A DNA stretch of 64,000 nucleotides from Planctomycetota bacterium (GCA_016713175.1 JADJPQ010000030.1:1-64000); one strand, 5' to 3'. Shown: positions 33,261 through 43,482, numbered from the stretch's first letter. Numbers and translations are program-made. Notes: generated by a model not told the origin, from the sequence alone.

Positions 33261-36200
33261 ATGCGCTCCCTGACCGATGTCTTCGTCCGCCACCCGGTGC
33301 TGGCGCTGGTCGTCAACCTGCTGCTGGTGCTGGTCGGCTGGCGCACCGTCACGACCCTGCCGGTGCAGCAGTATCCGTCGCTCGACTCCGCGTCGGTGAT
33401 CATCACGACCGTCTACACCGGCGCCTCGGCCGAGACCGTGCGCGGGTTCCTGACCACGCCGATCGAACGCGCGGTGTCGGCGATCGGCGGCGTCGACCAC
33501 ATCGAGTCGCAGAGTCGCGCCGGCGTCAGCACGGTGACGATCCGGCTCGAACTCGGCCACGACACCACGCAGGCGCTCGCCGAGGTGACCGCGCGGTTGC
33601 AGCAGGTGCGTTCCGAACTGCCGGCCGAAGCCGAGCCGCCGGTCGTCGACGTGCAGCGCGCCGATCGCCCGTACGCGACGTTCTATCTGAGCTTCACGTC
33701 GCCGCAGCGCAGCATCGCCGAACTGACCGATTGGCTGTCGCGCAACGTGCAGCCGCAGTTCGCGACCATCGCCGGCGTGCAGCGGGTCACCAACCAGGAA
33801 GGCGGTCGCCCGATCGCGATGCGCATCTGGATCGATCCCGACAAGCTCGCTGCGGTCAACCTGGCGCCGGGCGACGTGTTTGCCGCGATCCAGCGCAACA
33901 ACTATCTGGCGGCGGTCGGGCAGACCAAGGGCAACCTGGTGCAGATCAACCTGCTCGCCGACACCGACCTGCGATCGGTCGCCGAGTTCGAACGGCTGAT
34001 CGTCACCGACCGCGGCGGCGCGGTCGTGCGCCTCGCCGATGTCGCCCGCGTCGAACTGGGCGCCGAGGAGGCGGATCTGCTGGCCAAGTACGATGAACGA
34101 CCGAGCGTCTACCTCGGCGTCTGGCCGCTGGTCGGCGCCAACGAGATCGACGTCTCCAACGGCCTGCAGGCGGAAATGACGCGCCTGCGGCCGACGCTGC
34201 CGGCCGACATCGAGATGAACCTGGCCTACGACGGCACGGTGTTCATGCGCGATGCGCTGACCGAGATCAGCAAGACGCTGATCGAGACGATCCTGATCGT
34301 CGGCCTCGTCGTGTTCCTGTTCCTCGGTTCGATCCGCACCGCGCTGGTGCCGCTGGTGGCGATGCCGGTGTCGCTGATCGGCGCGGCGGCGGTGATGGCG
34401 GCGTGCGGGTTCTCGCTGAACCTGCTGACCATCCTGGCGATCGTGCTGTCGGTCGGGCTCGTCGTCGATGACGCGATCGTCGTGGTCGAGAACGTCGAGC
34501 GGCACGTGCGGCAGGGCAAGAGCCGGCTGCAGGCGGCGATCGAGGCGGCGCGCGAACTGCTCGGCCCGATCATCGCGATGACGATCACGCTGGCGGCGGT
34601 CTACACGCCGATCGGCTTCCAGGGCGGGCTGACCGGCGCGCTGTTCCTCGAGTTCGCGATCACGCTGGCGGCGGCCGTGCTGGTTTCCGGCTTCGTCGCG
34701 GTGACGTTGTCGCCGGTGATGAGTTCGCGGTTCGTGCGCGCGCATGGCCAGGAAGCGTGGCTGACGCGGCAGGTCGATCGCGGCTTTGCGTGGGTTCGCC
34801 GCTGCTACGTGCGGCTGCTGGATGGCGCCTTGGCGATCCGTTGGGCCATCGTCGGCGTCGCGGTCGCGATCGCGATCGGCGCCTGGCCGCTGTACACGGG
34901 CTCGCGCCGCGAACTGGCGCCGGTCGAGGACCAGAGCCACATCAGCATGTTCTTCGATGCGGCGCCGGACGCGACGCTGGAATCGGTCGACGCGAGTTCG
35001 CGCGAGGTCGTCGCGACGGTCAAGGCGATGCCGGAAGCACGGTTCATGTGGTCCCTGGTCGCCAACTGGGGCGGCTTCGGCGGCATGGTCGCGAAGAACT
35101 GGCAGGAGCGCGAACGCTCGACCGAGGCGGCCTACGGGGAGCTGTACGGCCGGGTGTCGCAGGTGCCGGGGTTGCGGGTGTTCCCGCGCCTGGATCCGCC
35201 GCTGCCGACGCCGGGGCAATACGACGTCGAGCTGGTGCTGCAGAGTGCCTTGCCGCTCGAGGACATGCTGGCGACCGCGATGGCAGTCGTCGGCGCCGGC
35301 TGGCAGAGCGGCAAGTTCTTGTATGTCGACACCGATCTGAAGATCGATCGACCCGAAGCGCGCGTTCGGGTCGATCGCGAGAAGGTCGCCGACCTCGGCA
35401 TGGACCTGCAGAGCGTCGGCCGCGAACTCGGTGCCTTGCTCGGCGGCGGCTACGTCAACCGCTTCAACTACTTCGACCGCAGCTACAAGGTGATCCCGCA
35501 GATCGCCACGGAGGATCGAGCCACCGTCGGGCCGCTGCTCGACCTCAAGATCAAGACGCCGACCGGCGCGCTGGTGCCGGTGTCGGCGTTCACGACCATC
35601 GAGGCGTTTGCCGCGCCGCGCACGCTCAACCGTTTCCAGCAGCGCAACGCGGTCAAGATCTTCGGCGGCGTGCAGCCCGGCGTCACCAAGGAGGAAGGTC
35701 TCGCGGTGCTCGAGCAGGCGGCGGCCGCGGTCGCCGGCCAGGGCATCGCGCTGGATCACGCCGGCGAATCGCGGCAGATCCGGCACGAGGGCTCGTCGCT
35801 GGTCACGACGCTCGGCTTCGCGATCCTGCTGGTCTACCTGGTGCTCGCCGCGCAGTTCCGCAGCTTCCGCGATCCGCTGATCGTGCTGCTCGGCTCGGTG
35901 CCGCTGGCGATCTCCGGCGCGCTGTTGTTCACGTTCCTCGACCTGACGACGATCAACGTCTACTCGCAGGTCGGCCTGATCACGCTGGTCGGCCTGATCG
36001 CGAAGAACGGCATCCTGATCGTCGAGTTCGCCAACACGCTGCAGGAGCAGGGACTCGACAAGCTGGCGGCGCTGCGCGAAGCGGCGGGCACGCGGCTGCG
36101 GCCGGTGCTGATGACGACGGCGGCGACGATCTTCGGGCACTTCCCGCTGGTGCTGGTGACCGGTCCTGGCGCCGAGGCGCGCAACAGCATCGGCATCGTG

Positions 36201-36353
36201 CTGGTGGCGGGCATGGCGCTCGGCACGTTGTTCACGCTGTTCGTGGTGCCGGCGTTCTATCTGCTGCTGGCGGCGGATCACCGAACGGTGACGGCCGCTG
36301 TCGAGGATTCGCACGTCGATGCCGGGCCGATGGCCCTGGAGGGCGCGCGATGA
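33261..36353 (+). CDS. RND efflux pump permease (HAE1 type)
   Basis: The product is 1030 residues, the usual length, with 12 predicted membrane helices and two large periplasmic loops. Family motifs: 'FVRHPVLALVVNLLLVLVGW', 'TLPVQQYPSLD', the TM4 proton-relay aspartates in 'LSVGLVVDDAIVVVENVERH', and 'SQVGLITLVGLIAKNGILIVEFAN' with the TM10 lysine. This is the inner-membrane antiporter that drives export of drugs or other toxic compounds with the adaptor and outer-membrane factor encoded on either side. The stop overlaps the next start. Confidence 0.95.
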   Translation: MRSLTDVFVRHPVLALVVNLLLVLVGWRTVTTLPVQQYPSLDSASVIITTVYTGASAETVRGFLTTPIERAVSAIGGVDHIESQSRAGVSTVTIRLELGHDTTQALAEVTARLQQVRSELPAEAEPPVVDVQRADRPYATFYLSFTSPQRSIAELTDWLSRNVQPQFATIAGVQRVTNQEGGRPIAMRIWIDPDKLAAVNLAPGDVFAAIQRNNYLAAVGQTKGNLVQINLLADTDLRSVAEFERLIVTDRGGAVVRLADVARVELGAEEADLLAKYDERPSVYLGVWPLVGANEIDVSNGLQAEMTRLRPTLPADIEMNLAYDGTVFMRDALTEISKTLIETILIVGLVVFLFLGSIRTALVPLVAMPVSLIGAAAVMAACGFSLNLLTILAIVLSVGLVVDDAIVVVENVERHVRQGKSRLQAAIEAARELLGPIIAMTITLAAVYTPIGFQGGLTGALFLEFAITLAAAVLVSGFVAVTLSPVMSSRFVRAHGQEAWLTRQVDRGFAWVRRCYVRLLDGALAIRWAIVGVAVAIAIGAWPLYTGSRRELAPVEDQSHISMFFDAAPDATLESVDASSREVVATVKAMPEARFMWSLVANWGGFGGMVAKNWQERERSTEAAYGELYGRVSQVPGLRVFPRLDPPLPTPGQYDVELVLQSALPLEDMLATAMAVVGAGWQSGKFLYVDTDLKIDRPEARVRVDREKVADLGMDLQSVGRELGALLGGGYVNRFNYFDRSYKVIPQIATEDRATVGPLLDLKIKTPTGALVPVSAFTTIEAFAAPRTLNRFQQRNAVKIFGGVQPGVTKEEGLAVLEQAAAAVAGQGIALDHAGESRQIRHEGSSLVTTLGFAILLVYLVLAAQFRSFRDPLIVLLGSVPLAISGALLFTFLDLTTINVYSQVGLITLVGLIAKNGILIVEFANTLQEQGLDKLAALREAAGTRLRPVLMTTAATIFGHFPLVLVTGPGAEARNSIGIVLVAGMALGTLFTLFVVPAFYLLLAADHRTVTAAVEDSHVDAGPMALEGAR

Positions 36354-37786
36354 GCCGCCTTCGCAAGCGCGCGGTGCTGGCAAGCCTCGGCGTCGTGGCC
36401 GCGTGCACGTCGGTCGGTCCCGACTACGTGCCACCCGAACGCGAACTGCCGCCGGCGTGGCGGCAAGAACGCACCGCCGGCCTGGCAGAGGGCGAGCCGT
36501 TGCCGGCGTCCTGGTGGACGACGTTCGGCGATCCGTTGCTGTCTTCGCTGGTCGAGCACGCGCTGCAGCAGAATCTCGATCTGCGGGCCTCGCTGCTCCG
36601 ACTGCAGGCGGCGCGGGCGCTCCGTGGCGTTGCCGCAGCCGATGCGTGGCCGGGCGCGGACCTGCGCGCGTCGTTCGAGGATCGGCAGGACAGCCGCAAC
36701 ACGCCGTTCGGCGCGTTCATTCCGCGGACCAACATCCACGCGATCGGTGTCGACGCGGCGTGGGAGCTCGATCTGTGGGGGCGCGTGCGGCGTTCGATCG
36801 AGGCGGCCGAGGCCGAACTCGGTGTCAGCGAAGCCGAAGTGCACGGTGCGGCGGTGTCGGTGGCGGCGGAGGTCGTCGCCGCCTACATCGATCTGCGTTC
36901 GGCGCAGCGGCGGCTGCAGATCGCGGAGGCCAACCTGACGCTGCAGCAGCAGACGACGCAGCTGGTGCAGGCGCGGCTGGCGGCCGGGCTGGTCGGCGAA
37001 CGCGACGTCGCGCAGGCGACGACCAACGTCGAATCGACGCGTTCGCGGCTGCCGACGTTGTCGGCGCAGGCAACCGCGGCGCAGAACCGGCTGGCGGTGC
37101 TGCTCGGCAAGGCGCCGGCCGAGTTGCCGGCGGAACTGGCGATCCCCGGGATGCTTCCCGTGCCGCCGTTGTCGGTGGCGGTCGGTGTTCCCGCCGATCT
37201 GCTGCGTCGCCGTCCGGACGTGCACGCGGCCGAACGTCGCTTCGCCGCCGAGGTGGCGCGGATCGGCGTGGCGGAGGCGGAGCGGTACCCGAGGCTGTCG
37301 TTGTCGGGCACGTTGGGACTCGCCGCCAATGCCGCCGATGAGGTGTTCACCAAGGGCAGCGACGTGCTGGCGTTCGGGCCGTCGTTGCGGTGGAACCTGT
37401 TCGACGGCGGTCGGCTGAAGCATCGCGTGCAATCGTTGACCGCGCGTGCCGAGGCCGCGCAGGTGGCGTGGGAGCAGACGTTGTTGCTGGCGCTGGAGGA
37501 GAGCGAGAACGCGATGACGCGATTCGTCCGCGAGCAGGAACGGCTGGCGGCGCTGCGGCGCGCGGCGGCGGAGGCGCGCCGGGCGGTGGCGTTGGCGCAG
37601 GCGCAGTACCGGACGGGGTTGTCGGACTTCCAGACGGTGATCGATTCGGAACGGACGGTCGCGGCGATCGAGGATGAGCTGGTCGGCAGCGAAGCGGCAG
37701 TGGCGGCGCAGCTGGTCGCGATCTACAAGGCACTGGGTGGTGGGCTTGGCACGCCGTCGGCCGACGACGTCGACGCCGATCGGTAG
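36350..37786 (+). CDS. outer-membrane efflux lipoprotein (OprM/NodT type)
   Basis: The product is 478 residues. A lipoprotein signal with the lipobox 'LGVVAACTSVGPDY' is followed by two TolC-type repeats ('LVEHALQQNLDLRASLLRLQ', 'LDLWGRVRRSIEAAEAELG', 'YRTGLSDFQTVIDSERTV'). It should form the outer-membrane duct of the RND complex. The start overlaps the pump stop (ATGA). Presence of this gene and of an RND pump means the cell has an outer membrane. Confidence 0.93.
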   Translation: MSRLRKRAVLASLGVVAACTSVGPDYVPPERELPPAWRQERTAGLAEGEPLPASWWTTFGDPLLSSLVEHALQQNLDLRASLLRLQAARALRGVAAADAWPGADLRASFEDRQDSRNTPFGAFIPRTNIHAIGVDAAWELDLWGRVRRSIEAAEAELGVSEAEVHGAAVSVAAEVVAAYIDLRSAQRRLQIAEANLTLQQQTTQLVQARLAAGLVGERDVAQATTNVESTRSRLPTLSAQATAAQNRLAVLLGKAPAELPAELAIPGMLPVPPLSVAVGVPADLLRRRPDVHAAERRFAAEVARIGVAEAERYPRLSLSGTLGLAANAADEVFTKGSDVLAFGPSLRWNLFDGGRLKHRVQSLTARAEAAQVAWEQTLLLALEESENAMTRFVREQERLAALRRAAAEARRAVALAQAQYRTGLSDFQTVIDSERTVAAIEDELVGSEAAVAAQLVAIYKALGGGLGTPSADDVDADR

Positions 37787-37908
37787 GCTCTCAGGTTCGG
37801 TAGCCGTCGTCGTCGGCCTCCGCGAGCGCCGGCACCCCCTAGAACCACTGGTTCGCTCTTCACTTAGGCGTGGCGACCGACCTCGCGGGAATCGGTCCGA
37901 TCTCGGCG

Positions 37909-38775
37909 TCAACGCAGCCGCGGCGCCCGCCGCGCCGTCAGCACGCTCCCCAGGACCACCGCCGCGATGATCACCACGCCACCCGCGATCGCCAGGACAT
38001 GCGGCCGCTCGCCATGCACGCCGAACGCGATCACCGGATTCAGCGCCGGCTCGATCATCAACAACAGCGACGCCTGCACCGCCGGCACATGCGGCATCGC
38101 GCGGACCAGCAACGAGTACGCCAGCCCGACCTGGAACACGCCCATCACCGCGATCACCGTCCAGTCCTGCGCGGTGCCGACGATCAGTTCCTGCCCGAGC
38201 AACGGCGCCAGTGAGAGCGCGAGCGGGGCGGTCAGCAAGTTGCCCCACGCGACCGCCGCACATTGTTCGTCCTGACCTTGTCGGCCCAGCCAGCGAAAAC
38301 CGATCAGCAACAGTCCGAACGACACGCCCGATCCGATCGCGAGCCAGTCGCCGAGCCTCGGGTCAGGCGCGGTCGCACTCGCTTCCGCCGGTGCCAGGAA
38401 GAACAGCGTCATGCCGAATGCGATGCAGACGAGCACCAGCAGATCGATCCGGCTCGGCCGTTCGCGCAGCAGCACCAGCCCACCGAGACTGACCCACAGC
38501 GGCGCGGTCGCCTGCAGGAAGATCGCATTGGCGGCAGTGGTGAGCGTGTTGGCGACGACGAAAAGCACCGTCGCGCCGAAGTAGGGCAGCATCAGCGGCA
38601 GGATCCGCCGCGACGGCCAGCGCCGAGCCGGCGGCAGCAGCACGAACAGCGTCAGTGCCGCGAAGATCGCTCGGACGCCCGCGCGCTCGAGCGACGGAAA
38701 ACCGCACAGCTTGATCAACGCGCCGCCGGTGGCGAACAGCGAACCGGCGAGCAGCAGGCGGACATGCGGCGGCAT
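37909..38775 (-). CDS. EamA/DMT-family transporter
   Basis: The product is 288 residues with ten hydrophobic segments in two EamA repeats ('LLAGSLFATGGALIKLCGFP', 'NAIFLQATAPLWVSLGGLVL' and 'GDWLAIGSGVSFGLLLIGFR', 'HVPAVQASLLLMIEPALNPV'). The 'APLWV' and 'EPALNPV' motifs are typical. It is an inner-membrane exporter of metabolites, perhaps amino acids; substrate not predictable. Convergent with the efflux operon, 122 bp apart, and divergent from the hydratase gene. Confidence 0.88.
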   Translation of the reverse strand: MPPHVRLLLAGSLFATGGALIKLCGFPSLERAGVRAIFAALTLFVLLPPARRWPSRRILPLMLPYFGATVLFVVANTLTTAANAIFLQATAPLWVSLGGLVLLRERPSRIDLLVLVCIAFGMTLFFLAPAEASATAPDPRLGDWLAIGSGVSFGLLLIGFRWLGRQGQDEQCAAVAWGNLLTAPLALSLAPLLGQELIVGTAQDWTVIAVMGVFQVGLAYSLLVRAMPHVPAVQASLLLMIEPALNPVIAFGVHGERPHVLAIAGGVVIIAAVVLGSVLTARRAPRLR

Positions 38776-38863
38776 GGGGGCGGGGCATCATGCCGAGCGC
38801 AGCGCGTGCGGGCCAACGCCGTACTGGACGGCAGGCCGCCGCACGGGCAGCCTTCCCGGTCCG

Positions 38864-39649
38864 ATGAGCAGCTACCAGACGCTCGATGTCGGCCGCGATG
38901 GCCCAGTCCTGCACATCCGCCTGAACCGCCCCGACGTCCGTAACGCCTTCAACGGCGCGTTGGTCGAAGAACTGCAGCTGGCGTTCCGCGAAGCCGACCA
39001 GGACGCGGAGGCCCGGGTGGTCGTGCTGTCCGGCAACGGCAAGAGCTTCTCGGCCGGCGCCGATCTGGCGTGGATGCAGCAGCAGGCGGCGTTGTCGCCA
39101 GAAGACAACGAACGCGGCGCCGAACGGATGGCGCGGATGTTCCTGTCGATCGCGCGTTGTCGGAAGCCGGTGGTGGGGCGCATGCACGGCCATGCGCTCG
39201 GCGGCGGCACCGGTCTGACCGCGGCGGTCGACATGGCCTTCTGCAGCGAAGACTGCGTGTTCGGGCTCACCGAAGTGAAGCTCGGCATCGTGCCGGCGGT
39301 GATCTCGCCGTACGTGATGCAGAAGATCGGCGCCGGGCGCGCGCGGACGTTGTTCCTGACTGGCGAACGCTTCGACGGCAAGGAAGCGATGCGGATCGGT
39401 CTGGTGCACAAGGCCGTGCCCGAGGGCGAACTCGACGGCGTCGTGCAAAAAGCCGTCGGCGAATTGCTGAGTGCCGGGCCGCTCGCGGTTGCCAGCGCCA
39501 AGGAACTGATCCGGGCGGTGGCGCCGTTGACGCTGGAGGAGGCGATCCCGATGACCAGCAAGTGGATCGCCGCGCTGCGGGCGACGCCGGAGGCCCGCGA
39601 GGGCATGGGCGCGTTCCTCGACAAGCGCAAGGCGAACTGGGTCCGATGA
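38864..39649 (+). CDS. enoyl-CoA hydratase/isomerase family protein
   Basis: The product is 261 residues. The crotonase fold is shown by 'ARVVVLSGNGKSFSAGADLAW' (first oxyanion loop), 'KPVVGRMHGHALGGGTGLTA' (second oxyanion loop) and 'GLTEVKLGIVPAVISPYVMQ' with the acidic catalytic residue in 'TEVKLG'. The closest functional type seems to be methylglutaconyl-CoA hydratase of leucine breakdown, but no other pathway gene is present, so general beta-oxidation is equally possible. Its stop overlaps the peptidase start (ATGA). Confidence 0.85.
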   Translation: MSSYQTLDVGRDGPVLHIRLNRPDVRNAFNGALVEELQLAFREADQDAEARVVVLSGNGKSFSAGADLAWMQQQAALSPEDNERGAERMARMFLSIARCRKPVVGRMHGHALGGGTGLTAAVDMAFCSEDCVFGLTEVKLGIVPAVISPYVMQKIGAGRARTLFLTGERFDGKEAMRIGLVHKAVPEGELDGVVQKAVGELLSAGPLAVASAKELIRAVAPLTLEEAIPMTSKWIAALRATPEAREGMGAFLDKRKANWVR

Positions 39650-41055
39650 GCTGTTGCCGCCTTGGCTGGTTGTCGTTGCTGGCGGCATGCGGTGCAGCAC
39701 CCGTGGTCGAACCGGTCGAGTCGGCGCCGCCGCCGGTGACCGGGACCTCGTCGTTGACGATCGTCGATGCGTCGCTGCGGGCGCGGGCGCAGTTGTTGTT
39801 CGCCAAGGCGCTCGACGACAATGTCGCGATCGCGACGCTGCGCGATTTGTGCACCGTGGCTCCGAAGCGGCTGTCCGGTTCGCCAGGTGCCGAGGCAGCG
39901 GTGCGGTGGAGCATCGACCAGATGCTCGGCATGGGCCTGCAGAACGTACATGCCGAGCCGGTTCTGGTGCCGTGCTGGGTGCGTGGCGTCGAGTCCGCAC
40001 GAGTCGTCGGCGATGGACGCGAGCTGCGCATCACGGCCCTGGGTGGAAGCATCGGCACCGGCGCGCAGGGAGTCACCGCCGAGCTCCTCGAGGTCCGATC
40101 GTTCGAGCAGTTGCGCGAACTCGGCGATCGGGCGCGCGGCAAGATCGTGTTCTTCAACCGGCCGATGCCGCGCGCACTGCGCCGGACCGGCCAGGCCTAT
40201 GGCGAAGCGGTGCCGCAGCGCAGCAACGGTGCGATCGAGGCCGGCAAGGCCGGCGCCGTGGCGGCGCTGGTCCGGTCGATGACGACGACGATCGACCAAT
40301 GGCCGCACACCGGCGCGATGCGGTACGAGGATGGTGTGCCGATGGTGCCCGCTGCTGCGGTCTGCACCGAGGACGCCGAACTGCTGGCGGCGCGATTGAA
40401 GCAGGGAGCGGTGCGTGTGCAGCTGCAGCTCGGCTGCGAGACCCGACCCGATGTGATGTCAGCGAACGTCGTCGGCGAATTGCGCGGCAGCAGCCGGGCT
40501 GACGGGATCGTCGTGATCGGCGCGCACCTCGATGCCTGGGATCTCGGCACCGGTGCCCACGACGACGGCGCCGGTTGCGTGCACGTGCTCGAAGCGCTGC
40601 GGCTGCTGCAGGCGTGTGGCATCCAGCCGAAGCGGACGATCCGCGCGGTCTTGTTCATGAACGAGGAGAACGGTCTGCGCGGCGCCGAGGCGTACGCGCG
40701 GGCGCACGCCGCCGAACGCCACGTGGCGGCGATCGAGAGCGACTCCGGTGGTTTCACGCCGCAGGGGTTCACCTGTTCGTTGTCCGGCGAGGCGGCCGAG
40801 GCGGTGCGGGCACAGTTCCGGCCGCTGGACGAGTTCGGTGCCGGCATCTTCCTGGCCGGCGGTGGCGCCGGCGGTGCCGACATCGCGCCGCTCGGGGCGC
40901 AGGGGGCGGCGCTGTTCGGGCTGATGGTCGATGGCCAGCGCTATTTCGACTACCACCACACCGCGGTCGACACGATCGACGCGGTGCACGAACGGGAACT
41001 GGCGATGGGTGCGGCGACGCTGGCCTATGCGGCGAGCGTGTTGGCGGATCGCTGA
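39646..41055 (+). CDS. M28-family metallopeptidase, exported
   Basis: The product is 469 residues. The N-terminus has a signal-like stretch with a possible lipobox (LSLLAACGAAP). A PA-like insert (~residues 120-260) precedes the catalytic core. Zinc ligands are visible in order: 'GAHLDAWD' (His, Asp), 'AHDDGAG' (Asp), 'FMNEENGL' (Glu), 'AIESDSGG' (Asp) and 'YFDYHHTAVDT' (His). It should be a di-zinc aminopeptidase or carboxypeptidase acting outside the cytoplasm. Translationally coupled to the hydratase, but a shared pathway is not evident. Confidence 0.88.
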   Translation: MSCCRLGWLSLLAACGAAPVVEPVESAPPPVTGTSSLTIVDASLRARAQLLFAKALDDNVAIATLRDLCTVAPKRLSGSPGAEAAVRWSIDQMLGMGLQNVHAEPVLVPCWVRGVESARVVGDGRELRITALGGSIGTGAQGVTAELLEVRSFEQLRELGDRARGKIVFFNRPMPRALRRTGQAYGEAVPQRSNGAIEAGKAGAVAALVRSMTTTIDQWPHTGAMRYEDGVPMVPAAAVCTEDAELLAARLKQGAVRVQLQLGCETRPDVMSANVVGELRGSSRADGIVVIGAHLDAWDLGTGAHDDGAGCVHVLEALRLLQACGIQPKRTIRAVLFMNEENGLRGAEAYARAHAAERHVAAIESDSGGFTPQGFTCSLSGEAAEAVRAQFRPLDEFGAGIFLAGGGAGGADIAPLGAQGAALFGLMVDGQRYFDYHHTAVDTIDAVHERELAMGAATLAYAASVLADR

Positions 41056-41115
41056 TGCTCGCGGCGGTGTTCGCAGCTCGTGAACTGCCGACGTAGCAGG
41101 GCCGTTGCCCCGCCC

Positions 41116-42162
41116 ATGCACCGCCTCGTCCCGATCGCCGTGTTGTCCATGCTCGCTGCCGCGCCGGCGCAGCGGGCGCTGCTCGACACGCTTCCAGCCG
41201 ACCTTTCGACTTCTGGCCTGAGTGGCGCATTCGAAGGCTCGTTCCGTGAACTGCCCCTGCGCGGCGCCGGCAAGCTGACGGCGATCGGCGCCTTCGCCGA
41301 CACCGCGTGGGTGGCGCGGGGCGACCATTGGTATCGCCACGACCTGTCCAGTTGGGAACTGCTGGCCGAGGTACCTGCGGCGGTGGCGGTGGTCGATTTC
41401 GCCGCCGATGCGCGCTTCCTCCATGGCCTGGGCCGTGACGGCAGGATCACGTTGATCGATCCCCGCGCCGGCCGACCGGTTCGCGAGCACGACCGGATCG
41501 ACTATGGCGAGAATCCACCGGAGTTCCTCGGCATCACCACCGCCGGGGACGGGTTCGTGTTGCTCGACAACAAGCGCGCGGCCTGGCGCGTCGACGGCAA
41601 GCTCCAGCGCGGCGAACGGATCGTCGAACTCGGCGCTCGTGCCGACGCGGCAGCGTGGCTTGGCTGCCGGGAGGGCATGCTGATCACCGGTGGGCATCGG
41701 TCGGTGCAGGAGATCGATGCTCGAACCGGCGCAACCGAGCGGTTCCTGCAGATCGCGTTGACGAGCCAGCAGGCTGGTGACGTCGCCGGTGCCGAGTTGT
41801 TGATCGGCGGTTCGGAGAATGGCGACACGGTGTTGCGCGCGTTCACGCCGTGGCCCGAGCGCTGGCGCACGACTGTCGATGTCCGCCGCCGTGGCCAGGA
41901 GGGCCTGACGTGGAGTGTCGGTCCGCTGGCGTTGACCGATGACGCCGGACTGTGCGACGCGCTGCAGGTCATCCGGCGGCGGACGCCGGAGTCGCGCACG
42001 ATGGCAGGCATCGTGGTGCCGATGCCGTTGATCCTCCGCGTGCGCGATGGCGTGACCGTCGGGGATCTGGCGAGGACCTGGGACCTGGCGCTGGCGGCGG
42101 GCTGGCAGGATGTGCGGGTCGCCGGCCTTGCCGACTGGGTCGCGCGGCAGCGTTCGCGATGA
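41116..42162 (+). CDS. secreted protein, beta-propeller-like, unknown function
   Basis: The product is 348 residues. The start at 41116 gives a signal peptide (MHRLVPIAVLSMLAAAPAQR); the frame opens earlier, at 41080, but that part is not signal-like. The mature part repeats short blade-like motifs ('GKLTAIGAFADTAWVARGDH', 'DARFLHGLGRDGRITLIDP', 'GDGFVLLDNKRAAWRVDG', 'GMLITGGHRSVQEIDARTG') of the kind seen in WD40/PQQ-like propellers. No catalytic residues recognised. It ends three bases before a convergent gene. Confidence 0.65.
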   Translation: MHRLVPIAVLSMLAAAPAQRALLDTLPADLSTSGLSGAFEGSFRELPLRGAGKLTAIGAFADTAWVARGDHWYRHDLSSWELLAEVPAAVAVVDFAADARFLHGLGRDGRITLIDPRAGRPVREHDRIDYGENPPEFLGITTAGDGFVLLDNKRAAWRVDGKLQRGERIVELGARADAAAWLGCREGMLITGGHRSVQEIDARTGATERFLQIALTSQQAGDVAGAELLIGGSENGDTVLRAFTPWPERWRTTVDVRRRGQEGLTWSVGPLALTDDAGLCDALQVIRRRTPESRTMAGIVVPMPLILRVRDGVTVGDLARTWDLALAAGWQDVRVAGLADWVARQRSR

Positions 42163-42165
42163 CGC

Positions 42166-43482
42166 CTATTGCTTGCCGCGCAGGCGATCGAGCGCGGCTT
42201 GCAGTGCCGGATCGCTCACTCCGGCGTCGTCGCTTTCGACTCGGATGTCGGGCGTGATGCCCTCGCCCTCGAAGCAGGTTCCATCCGGCCGCAGCGCCTG
42301 CCAGCTCGGCAACAGCACCTGCAGCCCGGGTGCCAGCGTGTGCGGCATCGGATTGCCCGAGCTACCGGCGGAGCTCATGCCGATCAGCTTGGCTTTCGGC
42401 GCCTGCTTCATCATCAAGAGGAACGCTTCGCAGCTCGACATGTTGGCCGGTCCCATCAGCACGGCGACCGCGCCGGTGAACACATCGGGTGCCTGATTGG
42501 GCCGGATCGTGCGATCCTGCCGTTCGGTGAAGCCTTCGGCAGCCTTCGGATCGCGGGTCCGATGCGCGGCATAGACCTTCGCCTCGGCGACGAAGAACCC
42601 CGCCAGGCGCTGCGCCAGCAGCTCGTCGCCACCGCCGTTCATCCGCACGTCGAGCACCAGCGCCTTGCAATCGTGCAGCGACCGCAGCGCCTCGATGGCC
42701 TGTTCGAACGCATCGCGCTGGCTGCGCTCGAAGGTTGCCACCATCAGATAGCCGATGTCGTCGTCGGTGCGACCCGCCAACGCGATCTTGTTGATCTTGC
42801 GCAGGCCTGGCAGCGCCTTGGTCAGCGCGTCGGCGCGGAAGTTCGGCAAGGTGGAGCGTGACGACGTCGCCAGTTGCCCATCCTGGAAGCGCACGCTGAT
42901 GTGCGGGTCCTGTCCAGCGGCAAGCATGTCGGCCAACAGCACCGCCAGGGCCGCATCGGTCGGTGCCGCCAGCAGGTCGGCGCGCCGGTCCTCGACCAAT
43001 TCGTGCCAGTCGATACCGAGCCGATCGCGGTACGAATAGCGTTCGGCGATCGCGGTCTCGAGCCGCGCGATCGCGGCTTCGTTGCGGTCCTTCTGCTGCG
43101 GGTCGGCGGGCGGCGTGGCCGCGGTCGCGAAACGCCATGGTTGCGGCGCCAGCCGGGTGCCGTCCTTGGCGCGGAAGCCGTTGGCGGTGACGCACGACAG
43201 TTCCATCGCGTAGGCCCGTTGCAGTTGCAGGCTCGCGCGGATCACGAACGTCCGCGCATCGCGCCAGTTGGTCGCTTCGACCTGCGGAAACGTGGTGCCG
43301 CCGCCGCACACCGAGTAGCCACCGGTGTCCATGTCGCGATCGAACGTGATCGCCAGTTCCTGGCTCTTCGGCTCGACGACCAGCGCCAGATGCGGTGGTT
43401 CGAGGCGAACCACGCGTGGGCCCTCCTGCGAGGGCAGCGACGCGGTCAGACCGGACAGCAACAGCGTGCAGGCGGTTCTCAT
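42166..43482 (-). CDS. S41-family (C-terminal processing) protease-like protein, exported
   Basis: The product is 438 residues. A signal peptide (MRTACTLLLSGLTASLPSQ) precedes an N-terminal Ig-like domain. The S41 core follows: 'IGYLMVATFE', 'CKALVLDVRMNGGGDELLAQ', a candidate nucleophile serine in 'GPANMSSCEAFLLMMK', and 'GMSSAGSSGNP' with 'PDGTCFEGEGITPDI' near the end. The usual PDZ domain is not visible. It overlaps the transglutaminase gene by four bases and is the last gene of the - strand operon. It may trim envelope proteins. Confidence 0.85.
   Translation of the reverse strand: MRTACTLLLSGLTASLPSQEGPRVVRLEPPHLALVVEPKSQELAITFDRDMDTGGYSVCGGGTTFPQVEATNWRDARTFVIRASLQLQRAYAMELSCVTANGFRAKDGTRLAPQPWRFATAATPPADPQQKDRNEAAIARLETAIAERYSYRDRLGIDWHELVEDRRADLLAAPTDAALAVLLADMLAAGQDPHISVRFQDGQLATSSRSTLPNFRADALTKALPGLRKINKIALAGRTDDDIGYLMVATFERSQRDAFEQAIEALRSLHDCKALVLDVRMNGGGDELLAQRLAGFFVAEAKVYAAHRTRDPKAAEGFTERQDRTIRPNQAPDVFTGAVAVLMGPANMSSCEAFLLMMKQAPKAKLIGMSSAGSSGNPMPHTLAPGLQVLLPSWQALRPDGTCFEGEGITPDIRVESDDAGVSDPALQAALDRLRGKQ

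Noticed and set aside
33195..36434. 1079-codon open frame on the - strand
   Set aside because: Complete antisense shadow of the RND pump, with low-complexity Arg/Asp/His composition typical of such frames in high-GC DNA.
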